A stretch of 64,000 bases of DNA, taken from positions 316,417 through 380,416 of the forward strand of contig JAAOMT010000776.1 in the NCBI GenBank assembly GCA_016748015.1, read 5' to 3'. Every line of letters begins with the position of its first letter. Within the stretch, counting starts at the first letter, position 1. The notes below the pieces were generated by a model. It saw only the letters and a program-made list of their open reading frames with translations, was not told where the DNA came from and searched no databases. The DNA is from Geosiphon pyriformis. Lineage: Eukaryota; Glomeromycota; Glomeromycetes; Archaeosporales; Geosiphonaceae. Both the position numbers and the translations under genes were made by a program. Positions 1 to 12,599 of the stretch are shown here, one piece after another.

Positions 1-890
1 AAACAAACCATCTAAAATTTGCTAAATTCTTATTTTAACACTACTGTAAACATTTGAGATTAACCAACAATCAACTATCAGTAAAGTCTATCTTCAACTT
101 TTATGTTAACAAAAGAATTAAATATTTCTTAAAAAAACCAATAAATACAGAATCAGCAAGAGAAAATTTCTACAGCAAATTAATTCAATATACCAGCTTA
201 CTATTAAATTACAACTTCACACCAATTATTACTAAAATCAACTAAGAAATTAAAAATTACACCCAACAAACATTTCCTATTATCTATGCAGAAAAAAACA
301 AAGAAAAACTACAAACATCAGCAGGAATCCCAAAGCAAATATAATTACTTATGTGGAAGAAACAAAAAATTGACTCACCAGCTAATCCATCATATTATCA
401 CACCTTTAGAAATACTATTAATATAACATTAACAGATACATTTACAACAAACATGACAACTTTATTAAACAGACTCCTGTTCCAAAGTAAATAGAAGAAA
501 ACAAAATTATTAGAAATCTATGATGATTATTTTGAGAGATTTAAATCACAATCATCAATGCCATTAGGATTTTAATTACTGCCATCTCAACTTAATTTTG
601 GAGCCACTAGTTCTTGGAAAATAACCAAATCAGAGAAAAAAAATAAAAATCAGAAATTTAATTATCAAAACCCAATTCTAAAAAACCCAAAAATGCAAAT
701 CCCAATTAGTCAAACTCAGCAAAATCAGAACAACCCAAACACCACTCCTATTGTTTTCCAAAACTTATCTTCAGAAATTATTATAGATCCACTACCAATT
801 GCACCAATCACCAAACAGCAACAATAACAGCAACAACTACAACCATTTTAACAACAACCACTTCAACAACAATCACAAATCACATTAATG
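1..890 (+). pseudogene. 5' part of Gag region, degenerate
   Basis: AT-rich, Asn/Gln/Lys-rich sequence with frequent stops, upstream of the recognisable Gag core of copy 1. Short open stretches (for example 54-245) carry no motif I can name. Runs of CAA and CAG codons around 800-890 resemble the Gln-rich stretch of Gag in copy C. It is assigned to the element by position only. Confidence 0.45.
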
Positions 891-899
891 ACATACATA

Positions 900-1680
900 T
901 CAATAATTAAATTATAAAAGTTTATTGATAAAAAAAACAACACCCAAGCTTGGCTAAACAATATTACTAAAACAATCATAGTTAATAATTGAGATAACAC
1001 TAGAGCTCTTCAGATAATTTCATATTTTTTACAAAATACTGCTAACTTGTGGTATCAAAGCTTGGCACAAAAACCCCAGAATTTTAATAATTTTAAGATT
1101 GAATTTTTAAGATATTTTAGTAATAATAACAACATTAATCAATTGGCAAATATTTTTACCACCATTAAACAAGAAGAGACTGAAGCCATTACTACATACT
1201 TGAGATGCTTTTATTACAATCTATGCCAAATCTAAGCTATTAATGCTGATTATTTTACTGAAGTGCAAATCTTGAATCAGTTTATTTGTGGATTACACAG
1301 TAGTATTCTACAACATGTCAACTTCCAAGTCACAGTTACTCATACCAGAAACTTTGAATTAGCTAAACTAAAAGCTAATCACATTTAAGCTGTAAATCTA
1401 GTAATGAATAAATCATCTGACTTAGACTCAAAATTAAAACAATTTAGTAATTCAATTAATTAGAAATTAGAGAGATACTTAGCTAACAACAATCAGACAA
1501 TATATTAACCACCCCAATATTGTGACTATTTTAAAGCTTTTAACTAGTACCAAAATTAATTGTATTCTATATCATTATCAACTTATCAATCATAATAGCA
1601 AAAGACACATATCTGCCACAATTGTGGTAAATAAAGTCACATCAAAGTTGACTGCCATGTCAGAATTAATAATTAATAGT
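900..1680 (+). pseudogene. Gag capsid core and zinc knuckle, decayed
   Basis: Retrotransposon Gag forms the virus-like particle and binds the element RNA. The longest open stretch (1,047-1,235) contains a Trp-rich segment (NLWYQSLAQKPQNF) that aligns with the Gag of copy C around 60,500 (WFENLEKSFENWQ). The downstream stretch with LNQFICGL matches LDQFIAGL in copy C. A CX2CX4HX4C zinc knuckle (CHNCGK.SHIKVDC) lies at about 1,614-1,655 with one stop inside it where a Gln would be expected. Stops are mostly TAA or TAG at positions where relatives have Gln. No longer translatable. Confidence 0.75.
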
Positions 1681-2199
1681 TAGAAAATCAACATCAAAAT
1701 CCTAATTGCTAATTTCAAATTCAGAATTACTTACCAAATCAAGATCAAGATCAATCTCATTACTTACAAATAATACAACAACCAATATATGCACTTTTAA
1801 TCTATTAGACCACAGCCCTAATTATTTATTAATCACAATCACAAGTTATTTATCAACCCCAACTCTTTCAAATACTATCACAAAACTCAGTTCAAGTATC
1901 TGGAAATCCAAGACCAAGAATTATCTACACTCAACAAAACTGACAATTAGCAATGATAATGCATCAACTAATTTCCAGCTTATTACAACAGCCTTTAGGA
2001 TCATAACAATAGAGTTTGGGAACTAAGTACAACCAAAACCCAAATTCTTAGAACTATTTAAGTTTTCTAGTTACTCCAGAAGATGTCAAACTTAGCAAAC
2101 AAGAATCTCATCAAATCCAACTACTTATCAACAACATTCCACCAACAATCATTACTGAAAATGAATTACTTACTGCCATTTTCTCTTTTGAATTAGAGG

Positions 2200-2610
2200 A
2201 ACCAATTGAAATGCTGCTATTCAGTGGAGCCACTCTTAAATCAAAACCCATTACTGCAATGTACACTGATGTCAAAGTTGATGGTCAGTTCATCAAATTA
2301 ATCCTAGACAGTGGATTAGTGGACAGTATCATCACATAACAACTTATGGACCAATTAGGTTGCTGAGTTGATTGCACTGCCAGTGCCAAAATTATTACCA
2401 CCAATGGAGTGATGAAAACACCCATTGGCGAGATTAATGACTTTCTATTTAAAGTCAATAATATTGTTGTGTCTATAAAAATTCTTATCATGGAAGTCAC
2501 ACAGTATTAAGCATTAGTTAGAAATAATTGGCTGTCTAAAACCAATACTATTTTCGACTGGAATACTCAGAAATTACAACTGAGTCAGAACAGTCAAAAC
2601 ATTTGGGTGC
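2200..2610 (+). pseudogene. Retroviral-type aspartic protease domain of copy 1
   Basis: Cleaves the Gag-Pol polyprotein in active elements. The frame around 2,220-2,600 reads PITAMYTDVKVDGQFIKLILDSG followed by SIIT, that is, the active-site D-S-G box of retropepsins at about 2,308-2,316, and later the conserved NNWL box near 2,523. In copies B, C and the LTR2 element the same region is recognisable. The active-site triad is intact here, unlike in copy C (D-N-R) and the LTR2 element (D-S-R). A few in-frame stops (for example TAA after SIIT) break it. Confidence 0.7.
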
Positions 2611-2619
2611 CAGCCACTT

Positions 2620-3560
2620 GTGGTTATTTCAAGACTACCACCAACAAACAGCTGCTAATTGAGCTTGAAAAAAAAGAAAAAAACCTATCTGGAAAATGTA
2701 TCAGGTATTATGGACTAAAAAAAATACAACAAATTACTACCAATACTTATATATATATAAAAAAAAAGAAAAAAAAAAGAAGAAAAAAAAAAGAAGAAAA
2801 AAAATCCCAAACAACTATCTCCACAGATATATTATATATTGCTACCACTTAACATTAGCCAAACTATTGTTAACTCAAATTAATTTGTGTTGATTGTGAT
2901 AAGAAATTGTCAACAATATGTGCATGTTATAGTGACAATAAAAAATGGCTGATGGCCACAAAATACTACTGCTGCTCATGTGTTCTTAAACACTTTAGAT
3001 GACCAAAAAGGCAAAAAAAATAAGACAACAAACTATGTCTTGCTTGTAAGAAAACTCTTTTAAATGAAAAAATATAGAACAATATTCTTGGTTATAGAAA
3101 AATATGTGACAAATTGTGTCAATACACAATATTCATAAGCAATTGGATAAAGAAAAAAATGTCAATAGACACTGCTTAAAGAAAAGCTGTAAAACATTTG
3201 GATGGCTGTTCACACAAGAATAATAAAATATGAAGAATGACAATTGCTAAAATTAAAAGTACAATTCCAGAAAAAATCAAAATAATCTAAAACAACCCAC
3301 CAGAACCTGAAAAAATTATTTGGATTCCAAATCCTGATATTATCTTCAATATTATGAATTCAGAACAATTTCACAAATACTACCAAGAAGTAAGACCCAC
3401 TAGAGAGGAACAAAAACAATGTTTAAAACAGCTCAATACTCGCCTATATAACTACTGTTTAATTCTATATGACTTTCAATATTGTAATAATTGTGATATC
3501 ATCTACAATTCACCATTATGCATAATCTACACAATTTCAGAAGAGAAAGAACCAATCAGT
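2620..3560 (+). pseudogene. Linker and Cys-containing segment between protease and dUTPase (copy 1)
   Basis: Strongly degenerate. 2,665-2,810 is a purine-rich A/G tract. The open stretch 3,354-3,647 contains a CNNC pair and a third Cys (about 3,481-3,530), followed by an acidic stretch, matching in order the CEEC...C..C segment of copy C at 62,800-62,850. I infer a zinc-binding module. Function unknown. The Asn-rich end (3,600-3,640) is low complexity. Confidence 0.5.
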
Positions 3561-3759
3561 AAGTGCATCACAGAATCAAAATCAAAATTCAATCCTGATT
3601 CAAACTCCAACAATAACAATATTAATAATAGCTCTGGCTTAGTTTAAAATAGCAATAACTATAGAAACAATTCAAACTCTGATTTAAACTTAGAACAATA
3701 TATTGTACTTCCTAATATTTTTAAGAAGCAGAAACTCAAATGGTTTAGTAATAATAATA

Positions 3760-4085
3760 AAGATATTATGCCAGAACATGTGCATAATACTAATGCAGGA
3801 TTTGATCTAAGATATTCAAAAAAAATGCCATCAAATTGGAACCATATTTGCACACTTGCATTAATCTGAAAATAGCACTGGAAATTCTAACAACAACCAT
3901 GATTCAGTTTGTATTTAGAAATAGTTTAGCAAAAAAAAAGATTAATATAAAAAAAGAAATAATTGATGCAAGATATATAGAAAATATTATTGCAATATTA
4001 CAAAATAATTCCAGAAAGGCATATACTATTAAGCCAAATGAAAAGATAACATAAACAATATTTTTGTTTCTGATTAAAATAGCTC
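3760..4085 (+). pseudogene. dUTPase domain inside retrotransposon polyprotein (copy 1)
   Basis: dUTPases hydrolyse dUTP to dUMP and pyrophosphate, limiting uracil incorporation during DNA synthesis. Visible motifs in order: motif 1 AGFDLRY (about 3,797-3,817); motif 2 region FRNSLAKKKINI (family RSSLA.KGI; 3,914-3,950); motif 3 EIIDARYIENI (family G.IDAGY.G.I; 3,956-3,988); motif 4 NEKIT.TIF (4,034-4,064). A frame change separates motif 1 from motifs 2-4. It sits between protease and RT, as in copy C. Gly positions in the motifs are replaced by Arg, Glu or Lys through G-to-A changes. Non-functional copy; the family assignment rests on four motifs in correct order and spacing. Confidence 0.8.
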
Positions 4086-4599
4086 AATTAATGTCAGTAG
4101 AAAAAAGAGAAAAGTTAAGAATAACAACAAGAAAGATAAATGAATTCAGATCTATGAATAGAATAGATATACTAGTTAATATGACAAAAAAAAAAGTTAT
4201 TGACAAGAGAAAAATTATTTTTACCCATTAATCAATTTTTATTCCACCATATGACTAGTATTTAATAATTATAGAAAAAAAAGTAAAAGATCAACCCCAA
4301 ATTTTCAAAACAAAAGCCACTATTTGTAAATCAAGAGAAATTGCTATTATTAATCTCTATATACTGATTAAAAATTACAAATACATCAAAATTTTCATTT
4401 ACAATACAACTAAAAACACTATTGAAATACCAAGCAGAATTATTATTAGATACTTAAGCATTAAAGTTGAAAACCAACTACCAAGCACTATTTCAGATTT
4501 TCCACAACTTTGCAAATATGTGGATATTATATTATAAACAATATATAGACAAAAAAAATGTTATTTGCTCCAACCAGAACAATTAGAACAAATAAACTT

Positions 4600-5565
4600 A
4601 GAAAACTTAGACTTACTCCAACAAATACAGCTTAAAATATTGCTTAACAATTTTACTGATATTTTTGCCAGTAAAAATAAATTTGGCAGAACTGACATTA
4701 TTTAACATCAAATCAAGATTAGAGATACTATGCCAATTAAACAATGAGCATACTAAATACTACCAGCCAGTCATAAGATAATCCTACAAAAAATCAACAG
4801 AATGTTGGATAATAGATTAATTCAATTATTAATGAGTTTATGGTTATTACCAATAGTACTAGTTCAGAAGAAAAATAGAAAAATCCACTTTTGTGTAGAT
4901 TATAAAAAACTCAACAGTATTACTCATGGAAACAGCTATCCGACTTCATGGATTCAAGAATTATTTGATGCTTTTAGAAAAAAGAAATAGTTTTTAACAT
5001 TAGATCTAAACAGTAATTATTGGCAAATAGTCATAAAACTGAAAGACAAAAAAAAAACCATGTTCACTACAAGAGAAGTGAATTTTGAATTTAAAGTAAT
5101 GCTATTTGGTTTAATCAATGCACCAGTCACCTTCCAACAGCTCATAGAAATTAGTAGTTATTTATTTAGATAACACCAATGTATTCTCAAAAACATTTGA
5201 TAATCATCTTTATTATCTACAACAAGTGTTCAAAAGACTAAGACAAGCAAAGCTAAAGTTAAATATCACTAAATGCTTTTTTGGCAAAACAGAACTAAAA
5301 TTTTTGGAACATGTCATAAGCAAAGATGACATCAAGACAGATTCAGATAAGATTGAAATTGAGATTGTCAAAAACTTTTCAGTACCAACAAATCTTACAG
5401 AATTAAAAGCATTTTTGAAATTTGCTAAATATTACTGCCAATTTATCCAGAATTTCTTCAAACTGGCTCAACCACTTCACCAGCTTCAAATTAAAAATAT
5501 GAAATATGAATGGACTGAAGCTCAACAAAAAGCTTTTAACATTTTAAGAAAAAAACTTATTTAAG
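4600..5565 (+). pseudogene. Reverse transcriptase domain of copy 1
   Basis: Ty3-type RT. The open piece 4,802-4,990 contains PIVLVQKKNRKIHFCVDYKKLNSIT (fingers), the next frame has FLTLDLNSNYWQIVI (about 4,994-5,040), then FGLINAPVTFQQL (5,107-5,150), and 5,226-5,564 contains the thumb and connection region (FLEHVISKDDIKTD; TELKAFLKFAKYYCQFI; TEAQQKAFNILRKKL). The catalytic YxDD box falls in a damaged stretch near 5,160-5,180. Interrupted by stops and frame changes. Confidence 0.85.
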
Positions 5566-5935
5566 CACCAATATTAATCTATTTAGATCATAGCAAGTTA
5601 TTTATTATTACTACTAATACATTTGGTCAAGCATTGAGAACTGTATTATCTTAGAGAAAACTGAATAAATAAGAACATCCAGTAGCATATGCCAGCTGAA
5701 GTTTGAGTTCAGCAGAAAAAAACTATAACACTAGTACTAGAATACTTAGTTATCTATTGGACAGTCATCAAATGAAAAGAGTATTTAAGCCAAAAATTTA
5801 ATATATACATAGATTACAAAGGATTGACATCAATTCAAAAGCAAGAATTTAAAGATAACCACTATGCCAGATAAAAAATAGAACTTTCATTATTTAAATA
5901 TATAGTACATTATAAAAAAAAAAAAAAATAGAAAT
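5566..5935 (+). pseudogene. RNase H domain of copy 1
   Basis: Follows the RT directly. The sequence retains the block A.SLSSAEKNYN (about 5,690-5,732), the equivalent of the RSLTPAEKNY block in the LTR2 element at 50,250-50,275, then a WTVIK.KEYL stretch (5,758-5,785) and IDYKGLTSIQKQEFKDNHYA (5,811-5,870). Stops occur where relatives have Arg (TGA), Trp (TGA) and Gln (TAA). Confidence 0.7.
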
Positions 5936-6189
5936 GCCAATGGTTTGTTATAAATAAAACAAATCTAAGAATATTTTAACTCAAAAATATAACAAAGGAT
6001 AAACACACAAAAATATCAACAATTCTGATATTATATTAATACTCAACAGTTCAAGAAAAAATTATCTCAAAAAGAACAAAATAACATAAAACAACAATCA
6101 AAATATTTTATCATTTACCAAAATATACTATATTAAAAAAACAGAAAAAATTTAAATCAATTACTTAGAGTAATCACAAAACCAGAAAA

Positions 6190-7265
6190 AAAAACAATAC
6201 TATACAACATGCACTCAAATTTAATAGCAGAACATTTTTATAAAGAAACAATTACGGAAAAAACTAAGAAAAAATTTTATTGGCCATCAATATATTCAGA
6301 CATTATCTAATATGTTTAAAATTGTGATGCTTGTTAAAAAAAAGAAGAAACAAGACCCAGTAAACCATTAAGACCAATCAAAATAGAACAATTATTTAAT
6401 AGAATTAGAATTGACTTAGTTGGACCATTAACAATAATCAGCAGAGACAATCATTATATAGTAATAGTCATGGACTATCTTTACAAAATAGCCAAAAGTG
6501 AAAGCAATTCAAAGAGCAGATGTAAAATTTATAGCCAAATTTGTTTACCAAGATTTGATTTGTCGACATGAATGTCCAAAAAAATTATTATTAGATTAAA
6601 GAACTTACTTTGTAAACAGAACATTAACAGAATTAAGCCAAAAATTTGGAATCAAAAAACTATTATTATTACTATCTCATCTACAAACAAACAGTTTAGT
6701 TGAAAGATTCAACAGAATATTGTGTAAAGCAATTGTCAAAATCAGTTAAAAAAACCAAGATAAATAAGATTTGTTAATATTATTAGTACTATTTGTTTAT
6801 TGAACAATAAAGCAAGATACTATACAAGCAACATCATTTAAACTTGTTTATGATAAAACAGCAATATTACCAATAGAAATAGAAGTCAATATGTATCCAA
6901 CTAAACCAATAACAGAAGACAACTTTCAAAAAACATTGCTAAGAAAAACATATAACTTAATAGAAACTTTAGAAAACAAAAGATAAAAAGCAGTTAATAA
7001 TATTTAAAAATCACAAAAAAAACAAAAAAAATGACATGATTACCAGTTACCAAATAAACCAGTTAAATTTAAGATTGAAAACAAAATACTCTTATATTAT
7101 ACTAAAATAGAAAAACAATGAAGTGAAAAATTTAATCCCAAATGGGATGGACTATTTCATATAGAAAAAATTCTAGAAAAAAGAGCTTATAATTTAAGAT
7201 AAAACAACAAAATCTTAGCTAAAGCAGTACATGGAAATTGATTGAAACTATATTACAATATAACA
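6190..7265 (+). pseudogene. Integrase domain of copy 1
   Basis: Integrase inserts the cDNA into the chromosome. The N-terminal zinc-binding region (about 6,215-6,345) is degraded. The core is recognisable by the first catalytic Asp in RIDLVGPLTI (6,405-6,434), HYIVIVMDYL (6,453-6,482), and the SLVERFNR block with the catalytic Glu (6,694-6,717). The C-terminal GPY/F-like module reads KWDGLFHIEKILEKRAYNLR (about 7,141-7,200). Three Trp codons of this tail are TGA (near 7,030, 7,117 and 7,239). Pseudogene. Confidence 0.8.
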
Positions 7266-8082
7266 TCATCATTCATCAGTAATATTCTACAACTGGGAGT
7301 ACAATGAATATTAATCCAACCAAATAAGATTCCATAAGATTTAGAATCAATTATAATCATCAATACAAACATGTCAAATTAATCCAACAGAATAATATAT
7401 AAAAACATAATATATGTGACAAAAGCAACAATAAAGATAGAAATTACTAACAACATCTACTTATTTGCACAAAAACTATTCCAACTAATTCAATAACAGA
7501 ACATAGAAATTACAATCAACCAACAAACTATTTGATACAAGAAGAATAAAAAAAAACCCCAATACAAAGTGCAAAGAAAACTGGAAAACACCATAAACAA
7601 AATAATAACAAAAGTAAAATTGTTAATGAAAATACCAAAAACAGCTGTACCATACCAGAAATTGACAAAAAAAACTTGAAATTGGTAAATACAACAATTT
7701 TCAAAAAACTTTTGTTATTATTACTTGGAACAAAACCTGAATATTTAAAACTTGTATACTGACAAAACAAAACAGTTATTCAATACAACAATATTACAAC
7801 AACTTAAACAATTTGTGAAAAAAAGCAATCTGTTTACACAAATCAGAGCTATATATTGATTACATACAGAATTTTAAGATTGATTAGCAATACTACTTAA
7901 TCCAGTGATAGATACAGTTATTATTAACCAATTGGGTAAAATAACTAATGCCCAATTTAAAGAATTACAGATCAAAATAACCCATGTAATTCTCGAAAAA
8001 AAAGTTCAAAAATTAATCAAAAATGGAGAATTAAGAGATATAAGAGATTTTGATAAAGCTCAATATTAAAAGAAGAGAATAA
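7266..8082 (+). pseudogene. Post-integrase accessory region of copy 1, function unknown
   Basis: Between the integrase C-terminus and the 3' LTR lie about 800 bp that still look coding on the plus strand (for example a block encoding VTKATIKIEITNNIYLFAQK near 7,420-7,480 and one encoding TNAQFKELQIKITHVILEKK near 7,945-8,005), broken by stops. A hypermutated counterpart is present at about 12,840-13,400. This is more than the usual 3' UTR of Ty3 elements. I recognise no domain; it may correspond in position to the extra ORF of the LTR2 element. Confidence 0.5.
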
Positions 8083-8982
8083 TGTTATTTATAAAATATA
8101 GAAATTATATATTAGTAAATAAATTAGCCAATTAAAATAGACATAGTAAAAGTAGAATTCCAGGATTCCTTTCAGAGGAATTGCAGAATTCCAGAATTAC
8201 AGGATTTTCATAGAAGAAATTACAGGATTTCAGACTAAGAGAATTAAAAAATTCAAGGAATTTTGTACAATAAAATTTATGTATATATAGCAGTAGTATT
8301 AGAAACAAAAAAGACAGAATTGATAGTTTAGAATCTTCAATTCTCATTCCAGACTCATTTTTTTATATGATAATATTTTATGACTTGAAGTAGAAACATA
8401 TCAATAAAATATTTATTAAATATTATAATTTATCTTTTTATTATCAGCAATTTATGTTAATAGCTGCCAATACTTAACTATATTAAACCAATAGCTCTTA
8501 ATTATGGTTATTAACAGAATACTAACTTTTTCTTGTTTTGGCTTATCTCTTTATTCTTTTTTTATTATCTTTTTTATTTCTTTTATTTCTTTTCTTTTCT
8601 TTTTGGTTTATTGTGAATTTACTAATTGATTAAAAAATTAACATATAGAGTATTAACATCAAGATATAGTATTGGTAAAAGACTCAAAAATAAGAGTGAA
8701 CACTCAAAATTAAGAATAGCTTACCAGGAAATTATTGGCTATCAAGCTGAAAAAGAAATTGATGGAATATAGATATTCTGGAAAGTGACAAACAACAAAG
8801 CACACCAATTCAAAGATTGAAAAGAAACTAAAAATATTACCAAAAGATATCACTATTGAATCTCTGTCTATTATATAAAGAACTCAACCAAAACCTTTAA
8901 ATATCACCAACCATATTAATTATTAAGCACCAAGTTACAGATTTGTTATTTGTTTTCAGATCCCAAATAATCATCTGTAATA
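8083..8982 (+). repeat. LTR1, copy a (3' LTR of copy 1)
   Basis: 900-bp long terminal repeat. It starts TGTTAT and ends GTAATA (consensus TGTTAC...GTAACA, 6-bp inverted ends), inferred by aligning with the two solo copies at 39,330-40,237 (inverted) and 44,108-45,068 and with a hypermutated relic near 13,400-14,160. The first 200 bp are rich in GGAATTCC/TTCCAGAA-type motifs, followed by a TATATATAG stretch and a long pyrimidine tract (8,540-8,610). Confidence 0.8.
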
Positions 8983-10560
8983 CTGGTTTCTGTTTGGTTT
9001 GTTTTTCTGGTCAAATTTATCAATAAGAGTAGTCTGTCAAGTAATAAGCTGTTGTTTTTTTGTTCTATTTTTACTAATTCTTTTTGTAACTTTGGCTATA
9101 TTAGTAAATGTTTACTGGATCCTGAATTGGGTTTTGTGATTGTTTACATAAATGGCTCCATTAAAGATTTGGGTTCATTAAGTGTTTGTGGTAATGCTAT
9201 TGTTTATTTTTTGGATATAGACACTAGTGTTGAGATTAAGATAAATGAGTTGCTATTCTTGACTCTGGTAGAACTGTAGACCATCATTCTCACTTTGGAG
9301 TATGTGTTTGCTTTTTAGTCAATTACCTTGTTTACAAACAGTCAAGCTTTACTGAACATGTGTAGCTCCAACAGTAGTATATCTGGCTCTGACTTTCATG
9401 ACAAATGCTGGATCAAAAAAAACATATTCATCAGGTCATTTCAAAAAAAAGTTTGTTGGTTACTTGGAAAAAAATCAAAAATCATTCTGGTAATATTAGA
9501 AATAAACATGCCAATTTTTATGCCAATACTGCAGTTACTTTTAGGTTTTTTTGTCTTTTGTAATGCCATATTGGTTTCTCAATATTTAAAGCAGGCCTGT
9601 TTTTGAAAATGCTTATCATTTTGCTAAAAAATTATTTAATGCAATTAATTTTGTTGGATAAGAAGCCAAGTGTATTGGCAGTATTATGAATGTAAATTTT
9701 TGTGGTGGTTTTGATGTGGCCAGAACTTTTAATGTTTGACATCTTGATAGAAAGATCCAATCTGGTTTTATCAGCTCTGTATTGACAACACTTTAGTCAT
9801 ATTTTATAAAAGTGCTATACCATTATTTGCTAGTAGCTAAGAGAAAAAAAATATATAATTCAAGATATTCAAGTGTTGCTTGCATTTGGTGTGGAATGAT
9901 AGAAGACTCTAACCACATATTTTCTTGTGCTTATGACAACAAGATTAGAGAACACTTATTGTCTGATGCTGCTCTAAAATGGAATATGTTGTTGGGCACT
10001 TCCACTAATGGGAATGTGGTTGTTTGATCTTTGAGTAAGACTGTTTTTTTTATTGATTTGTATATAGCACTGGCTAAGAGATTTGTTTTAAAAAATTGAG
10101 TGGTTGACATGATAAGCCATTTGGACATTGATTTTAGTGATAATATAATGATTGTTAAATTGATTTGTTGTATTATTGAGTCACAGATTTGCTGTTTGGT
10201 TACCTGCAGCTAAGTTGAGATTCTACTATAAGAAGCACAATCTCCTATCATGTGATGGTTTTTCTTTTTCTTTAGTGTTTGATTTGTTATCTTTGTGGTC
10301 TTCTGAGATGATATGGGCTTTCAGTATTAGATTAGGTATCTATGTATGCTTTGGGTTGTATTCATGTCTGTTCAAGTTGGATTTTGGTTTCTTGAATAAT
10401 ATACCCATAGTGAATAGCTTGAGTGTATAGTGCTGTCTTAATTGGTCCAAATGACTGGTTATATATAAAAAAAGCATGAGCCATGCGTAATTTAGGATTT
10501 GTTTTGGTTTTATGTATTTAGATAGTAGTTGGGCTGTACTCATAAAACTTTAATAATAAT
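8983..10560 (+). mobile_element. LINE-A, 3' half (RNase H and C-terminal zinc finger of ORF2, 3' UTR)
   Basis: Plus-strand fragment of a non-LTR retrotransposon. The RNase H region reads VIVYINGSIKDLGS (about 9,139-9,180) with INELLFLTLVEL (9,243-9,278), matching the minus-strand copy at 38,124-38,402. A CX2CX7HX4C finger (CIWCGMIEDSNHIFSC, about 9,879-9,926) and the C-terminal segment ending LDFGFLNNIPIVNSLSV (to 10,430) match the other copy too. The 3' UTR ends in TAA repeats near 10,548-10,560. The 5' part is cut off by LTR1 of copy 1. Dead copy with stops. Confidence 0.8.
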
Positions 10561-10579
10561 AAAATATTATTATTTTAAT

Positions 10580-11470
10580 TTATTATTTATTATCTTATCA
10601 AATTATTCGAACTATTATTCAATTAATAATCTAATTTGTACAAAAAACAAATAAAGCCAAATTACAATAATTGTATTATGTAATACACTAAACTATATAA
10701 CATTTAGAGTTTACCAAAATATTTAATAATTTAATAGAATATTCAACAATTTATTAAAATAATTTATAATTTGCAGAAATAACTTGTAGTTTAACAAAAT
10801 ATATTTTTAGTCTGTTAAAATATTAGAAAAAAAAGAGTGCTAAATTATAGAATAGTACTATAATAAATTATATAAAAAAAACTTCTCTTTTTAAAAAAAT
10901 ATATCTTAATTAAAACCAATATTTTTTTAATATCTTATATACAAATCAATTTTAATAAAACTTATTTTGAAAACATAAAAATTCTCAATTATTTCTATTA
11001 CAAGTTTAATTATTATACTAACAATTTGAAATTAACTAGCTACTAATTTTAATAAACTATTATTAATTTTTAGACCTAAATTTAAAACAACTTTTTTAAC
11101 ATATTTTTTTAATTTTTTTTTTCTTTTATCTTTTTTTTTTCTTTTTTTTTCTTTTATTATTAAGTAGTATACAGTCGAGATTTTTTGTAAAAAGTTAACT
11201 TTTACAGCAAAATAACTATACATATTTTAAAGAGCTTACAAATGAAATTTTTTTGTAAAAAAATCAATTTTTATTGCAAAATAACTATATAAATAATTGG
11301 TATAAAATTGATTATTTTATTATAAATCTAACAATATACACAATTTAAAGTATAAAAATACTTTGAAAGAAAAATTAACTTATTAAAAGTTTACTGATTT
11401 CTATTAAAAACAAAATTAACTGCAAAACAGCATTAATAACATTACAAAAAAAGTAAAAAAATCTCTGATA
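10580..11470 (+). repeat. LTR3 and leader relic, hypermutated
   Basis: Aligns with 58,660-59,580 and 34,100-34,860: shared landmarks are the stretch around TAACTTGTAGTTTAACAAAATATAT (10,780-10,805), TTTGTAAAAAGTTAACTTTTACAGCAAAATAACTA (11,183-11,217) and the putative primer-site region TTGGTATAAAATTGATTA (11,297-11,314). Most differences from copy C are C-to-T or G-to-A. Confidence 0.65.
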
Positions 11471-12599
11471 ACAATACAAAAAAAAATTTATTATATTTTA
11501 AATTTAAATTTTTATAAAAATAATTGATAGTTCTAATTTTTATAACTTTTTTTTTGTTTATAGCTTTAAACTTAATATATTTGTAAATATATTTATGTAA
11601 TTTTAAATATTAGATCAAAAAAACTAAGCAATCAAATAAGTTATATTTTATAATTTCTTAATGTTCTTTTAAGATTTTTGCTTTTTTTGTTTAATTTTTA
11701 CTTTAGTATTTTGTATAATACTTTAATATTTTTATTTTTTTAGTTTTATTATGCAAAATTTTTTTGAATTTTGTAATATAAATTAGAAAATTATGCTAAA
11801 TTTTTAAATTAATAGTAAATTATAGATTTATTAAAGTTTAATAAACTTTTTATTATTTATATTAATGATTTTTATGATTTTTTTGTACTAAACATTAGAA
11901 AAGTTATATTATTTACAATAATCTTTAAAATAGTTAGAATTAAAATGGTTTAAATGATTTTAAAATTTTAAAATAATAATATTAGTTATAAAAAATACAA
12001 GAAATCTTGAATAAAAATTAAAATTGCCAAATATTCTTTAATTTTTTTTTAATTTTTTGTGAAAATTTATGTTAAATTTTTATATATATATTAGTATACT
12101 TAATACATAAATTGAATTTTTGATATACTAAATTTTTTATGTTTATTATATAATTATATTTAAATATATTATAAAATCTTTAATGTTAATTTGTAAAAGT
12201 TTTATAAATATAAACTTATTATATTATAATATATTTAAAAAAAACTTGCATATTAAAAAAATTTGACAATAAATAAATCAAAAATACAATATTAAAGACA
12301 TAATATATTAGAAAATAATAAAAGATATATTAAATTAAAAAATAAAAAATGCTTAGATTAGAAAATAAAATATATATTAAATTAAAAAATGAAAGACACA
12401 AATTTATAATTATTTTTATATAAATAAAACAATATAATAAGTTAAAATGTTTAGACTAATATATTTTTATTATAATTTTAATTATAAGTTTGATCATATT
12501 TATTATATTTTAAAAATAGTAGTTAAACAAATATATAACTTAATAAAAATACTAAAAAACAAAAAAAAAGTAGCTGATAACATTAAAATATTACAAAAA

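Larger units (their letters stand above)
1..8982 (+). mobile_element. Ty3-type LTR retrotransposon carrying dUTPase (copy 1), 5' end outside window
   Basis: Degenerate LTR retrotransposon on the plus strand. In order it shows Gag with a zinc knuckle (about 900-1,670), aspartic protease (2,210-2,600), a Cys-containing segment (3,430-3,560), dUTPase (3,770-4,080), reverse transcriptase (4,620-5,560), RNase H (5,570-5,930), integrase (6,190-7,260), an unassigned 3' coding region (7,300-8,070) and a 3' LTR (8,083-8,982). The order protease-RT-RNase H-integrase is that of Ty3/mdg4 elements. The reading frame is broken by many stop codons, mostly where relatives have Gln, Arg or Trp, and by several frame changes, so the copy is dead. 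The 5' LTR lies outside the window. Confidence 0.85.

Noticed and set aside
2607-2893. Two overlapping Lys-rich ORFs
   Set aside because: Encoded by an A/G-rich tract in the decayed linker of copy 1; not a protein gene.
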